From a virus, in IMG/VR virus record IMGVR_UViG_3300005264_000014, positions 1 through 41,833 of that record: a stretch of 41,833 nucleotides of DNA; one strand, 5' to 3'. The notes under the pieces are model-generated. The model saw nothing but the letters and a program-made list of their open reading frames with translations. It was not told the origin of the DNA and searched no databases. Positions 40,173 to 41,833 of this stretch are shown here, piece by piece. Each line of letters starts with the position of its first letter. Positions within the stretch are counted from its first letter, which is position 1. The position numbers and the translations under genes were made by a program.

Positions 40173-40897
40173 TAAAGCCCTACTATGAAAATGATTATGG
40201 GAAGTTATACCTGGGGGATTGTGTAGAAGTTATGAAGGAACTGGATAGGGAATCTATAGATCTAGTTCTTACTGATCCAGCCTATAAGGTTATATCAGGG
40301 GGGAAGTATGAATGGTATAAAGGAAGCATAATAGAAGAAAATGATGGGAAGATATTTAAACATAATGATATTAAGTTTGAAGAATGGCTTCCCCTTATTT
40401 ATAAACTTCTTAAGGAAAGAACACACTGTTATATTATGTCTAATGTATTGAACCTGAAGGAACTTCTTATTAAAACAGAACAGGAAGGCTTCAAGCTTCA
40501 TAACCTATTGATCTGGGAAAAGAATAATACACTTCCTTCCAGGTGGTACTTAAAGAATGGGGAATATATTCTATTCTTAAGGAAGGGGAAGGCTAAGAAG
40601 ATTAATAATGTTAAATCTAAAACTGTTCATCCATTCCATAACATACACAAGGAAAGGCTTCATCCTACTGAAAAGAACATAGATCATTTCAAGTTCCTTC
40701 TTACTAATTCAACTGATCCAGGGGATATAGTACTAGATCCCTTTTCTGGATCTGGAACAACAGCTGTAGCATGTATGAAAGCTAAAAGAAGATTCATCCT
40801 GATAGAAAAGGATGAAGAATACTGTAATAAGTCTATAAGGAAGATAGAACTACATTCTAAACAGTTATCACTATTTGAAACAATAGGGGAAGCTTAA
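40169..40897 (+). CDS. Orphan DNA methyltransferase (N6-adenine or N4-cytosine)
   Basis: A 242-residue amino-methyltransferase of the permuted (beta-class) order: catalytic motif IV TDPAY (35-39) before motif I DPFSGSGT (190-197), with a LYLGDCVE start and a target-recognition region between. DPAY instead of DPPY is unusual but tolerated in some orphan enzymes. No restriction gene is adjacent. Likely protects phage DNA or regulates it by methylation. GATC is plentiful in this genome, but the target site cannot be read from sequence. Confidence 0.87.
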   Translation: MIKPYYENDYGKLYLGDCVEVMKELDRESIDLVLTDPAYKVISGGKYEWYKGSIIEENDGKIFKHNDIKFEEWLPLIYKLLKERTHCYIMSNVLNLKELLIKTEQEGFKLHNLLIWEKNNTLPSRWYLKNGEYILFLRKGKAKKINNVKSKTVHPFHNIHKERLHPTEKNIDHFKFLLTNSTDPGDIVLDPFSGSGTTAVACMKAKRRFILIEKDEEYCNKSIRKIELHSKQLSLFETIGEA

Positions 40898-41037
40898 TGA
40901 AGCTTATAGCCCTTCTGATGCTATGTATTATATTCATAGTAGTATCAGGGGCTACACTATCATTCCTGTTCTTCCTGGCTGTATATGCTGGGAAGGATAA
41001 GGATAAGAAAGAACAGGGGGAACTATGGGAAGAATAA
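40897..41037 (+). CDS. 46-residue membrane peptide
   Basis: A short gene starting at the methyltransferase stop (TAATG). Two hydrophobic stretches (residues 3-17 and 19-31) probably make one long or two short membrane helices, then a charged tail (GKDKDKKEQGELWEE). It overlaps the next start. Could be a spanin-like or holin-like small protein, or an exclusion peptide; unrecognised. Confidence 0.55.
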   Translation: MKLIALLMLCIIFIVVSGATLSFLFFLAVYAGKDKDKKEQGELWEE

Positions 41038-41399
41038 TAAATAAAGAAGAAGGAAGTACTAAAGGCTATAAGAAGGGGAAAGATCCAGCTGTTAGGGATT
41101 CCAGGAAGTTAGCCCAGAAATATGATAAAGATATTGTATTCTGTATATTCATTGAAAAGAATAAAGAAACAAATGAATATGATGAAGGAACAAGGATAGG
41201 GCTGGCTTCCTATGGTAACAATCCAGGAACAACTTCCCTAGCTAATTATATCAGTAATATATGTATGCAAGTTGTAAGGGGGGAAGTTCATAAGATCATT
41301 AAAACATTAAAGAAGAATAAAGTTGAAGTAGTATCAGAACAGGAAGCTAATAATGTTATTAAGCTTCATGATATGTCTAATCAATTAAAGAAAGGTTAA
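41025..41399 (+). CDS. Hypothetical basic protein
   Basis: A 124-residue basic protein with 'DIVFCIFIEKNKETNEYDEGTRIGLASYGNNPGTTSLANYISNICMQVV' at its centre, an alpha/beta core. It overlaps the membrane peptide gene upstream. AGGGGGAAC is its ribosome site. No family recognised. Confidence 0.55.
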   Translation: MGRIINKEEGSTKGYKKGKDPAVRDSRKLAQKYDKDIVFCIFIEKNKETNEYDEGTRIGLASYGNNPGTTSLANYISNICMQVVRGEVHKIIKTLKKNKVEVVSEQEANNVIKLHDMSNQLKKG

Positions 41400-41403
41400 T
41401 GAT

Positions 41404-41706
41404 ATGGCAATGATAACAGATCATGTTATGTTAAAGGCTGGGGCTACAGTTACACCTGATCAGCCTAGTGAAGTTAAAGAACTGTTAGGATATTGTATCC
41501 AACAGTTTGAAGAAGCTGAAGGAAGGAAGAACAGAAGGCTTTACCATAGGGATCAGATCAGAGATAATATTATACAGGCTGTTCAGCTTATTGATAAGAT
41601 CCTTCAGGATAACAACAGGCTAAAGGATCAGCTGGATCAGCTGAAGGAAATAAAAAAGAAATCAAAGAAGAAGAAGAAGGCTAGCCCCAGAAGGAAGAAG
41701 AAATAA
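41404..41706 (+). CDS. Coiled-coil protein with Lys/Arg tail
   Basis: A 100-residue, last gene before the right end. A helical coiled coil ('RDNIIQAVQLIDKILQDNNRLKDQLDQLKEIKKK') leads into a C-terminal block made almost wholly of Lys/Arg. Such tails bind DNA or RNA. Being beside the candidate packaging/origin region, a role there is conceivable but unproven. Confidence 0.55.
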   Translation: MAMITDHVMLKAGATVTPDQPSEVKELLGYCIQQFEEAEGRKNRRLYHRDQIRDNIIQAVQLIDKILQDNNRLKDQLDQLKEIKKKSKKKKKASPRRKKK

Positions 41707-41781
41707 TGGGACAGTGGTACACTTTGATATATTTTATTTTATTTTTTTAATTAATTAATGGGATAGTGGTACACTTTTGAT
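41704..41781. repeat. Two copies of a 24-26 bp direct repeat with internal dyad
   Basis: TAATGGGACAGTGGTACACT (from 41704) and TAATGGGATAGTGGTACACT (from 41756), each followed by TT(TT)GAT, lie exactly 52 bp apart. Both contain the dyad AGTG-GTA-CACT (41713-41723, 41765-41775). Poly-A/T DNA lies between them. A partial third copy, GGACAGTGG, is at 46-54 across the ends. Likely protein-binding sites near the packaging or origin region. Confidence 0.75.
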
Positions 41782-41823
41782 GAAAATTCGGAAAGGTTCT
41801 TTGAAATATCGGCTCTGTACACG
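41707..41823. other. Right-end non-coding region
   Basis: No gene is seen after 41706. The region holds the two direct repeats, a 28-bp A/T-only stretch (41730-41758, possible melting element) and a CpG-containing end (GAAATATCGG, TACACGGG) unlike the CpG-poor coding DNA. It joins the left-end gap if the genome is circular. Confidence 0.6.
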
Positions 41824-41833
41824 GGTCAGACAG
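41824..41833. repeat. 10-bp terminal direct repeat, right copy
   Basis: GGTCAGACAG, identical to positions 1-10. See the left copy. A 10-nt length fits lambda-like cohesive ends, and the terminase here is of the GpA/Nu1 (cos) type. Confidence 0.8.

Noticed and set aside
376-40501. Many open frames on the minus strand (for example 376-567, 9187-9423, 17422-17637, 36822-37097)
   Set aside because: Each lies entirely opposite a well-supported + strand gene, lacks a ribosome site and has low-complexity composition caused by the biased codon use of the + strand.
1-41833. Alternative genetic code (reassigned stop codon)
   Set aside because: TAA, TGA and TAG all terminate genes with normal lengths, and no long gene is interrupted by an in-frame stop apart from the frameshift pair.

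Overview
The window is a complete or near-complete genome of a tailed (siphovirus-type, lambda-like head) bacteriophage, about 41.8 kb and AT-rich. Every gene I can support lies on the + strand, packed end to end with ATGA/TAATG overlaps. The first ten bases (1-10) and the last ten (41824-41833) are identical, so the molecule is either a circularly closed contig or a linear genome with filled-in cohesive ends. No integrase, transposase, partition ATPase, tRNA or CRISPR array is visible, so a virulent lifestyle is the simplest reading. The host cannot be named. Sec-type signal peptides, a Cys-containing C-terminal membrane anchor, a TIGR02594-type lysis enzyme and lambda-type head genes favour a Gram-negative-like host; this is inference.

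Layout: (1) 226-3194, accessory genes including a secreted, membrane-anchored beta-propeller/lectin-like protein. (2) 3191-5299, a three-gene cassette: FkbM-type methyltransferase, ParB/Srx-domain protein and a glycosyltransferase resembling the TET/JBP-associated family, a candidate DNA- or virion-modification module. (3) 5299-8235, terminase small (Nu1-like) and large (GpA-like) subunits, then an Ogr/Delta-like zinc-finger protein. (4) 8331-16273, behind a strong sigma70-like promoter: gpW-like connector, lambda-type portal, protease/scaffold with an internal start, decoration protein, major capsid protein, neck and tail-completion proteins, major tail protein, and a tail-assembly chaperone pair joined by a programmed -1 frameshift. 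(5) 16274-29093, tape measure, a giant tail-tip protein, hub-like proteins and two fibre-like proteins that carry signal peptides. (6) 29113-30060, a PAS-fragment protein, holin-like protein and endolysin. (7) 30194-41706, the early/replication region: many small unknown proteins, zinc ribbons, a Cro-like repressor, an SSB-like protein, a Cas4/RecB-type nuclease, a DUF4373 replication protein, a DnaC-like helicase loader, a DUF1353 protein, a RuvC-like resolvase and an orphan DNA methyltransferase. No polymerase, primase or helicase is seen, so the host replisome is probably recruited.

The most unusual property is sequence-wide. GAG/CTC is almost absent in all frames. Glu is nearly always GAA, Arg nearly always AGA/AGG except after Trp, and ribosome binding sites read AAGGGGGA or AAAGGGGACA instead of AAGGAGG. 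GATC, AGCT and CTAG are abundant. Four sigma70-like promoters, several hairpin terminators, two copies of a perfect 12-bp palindrome (one just upstream of the Cro-like gene) and a repeated AGTG-GTA-CACT element near the genome ends complete the regulatory picture.
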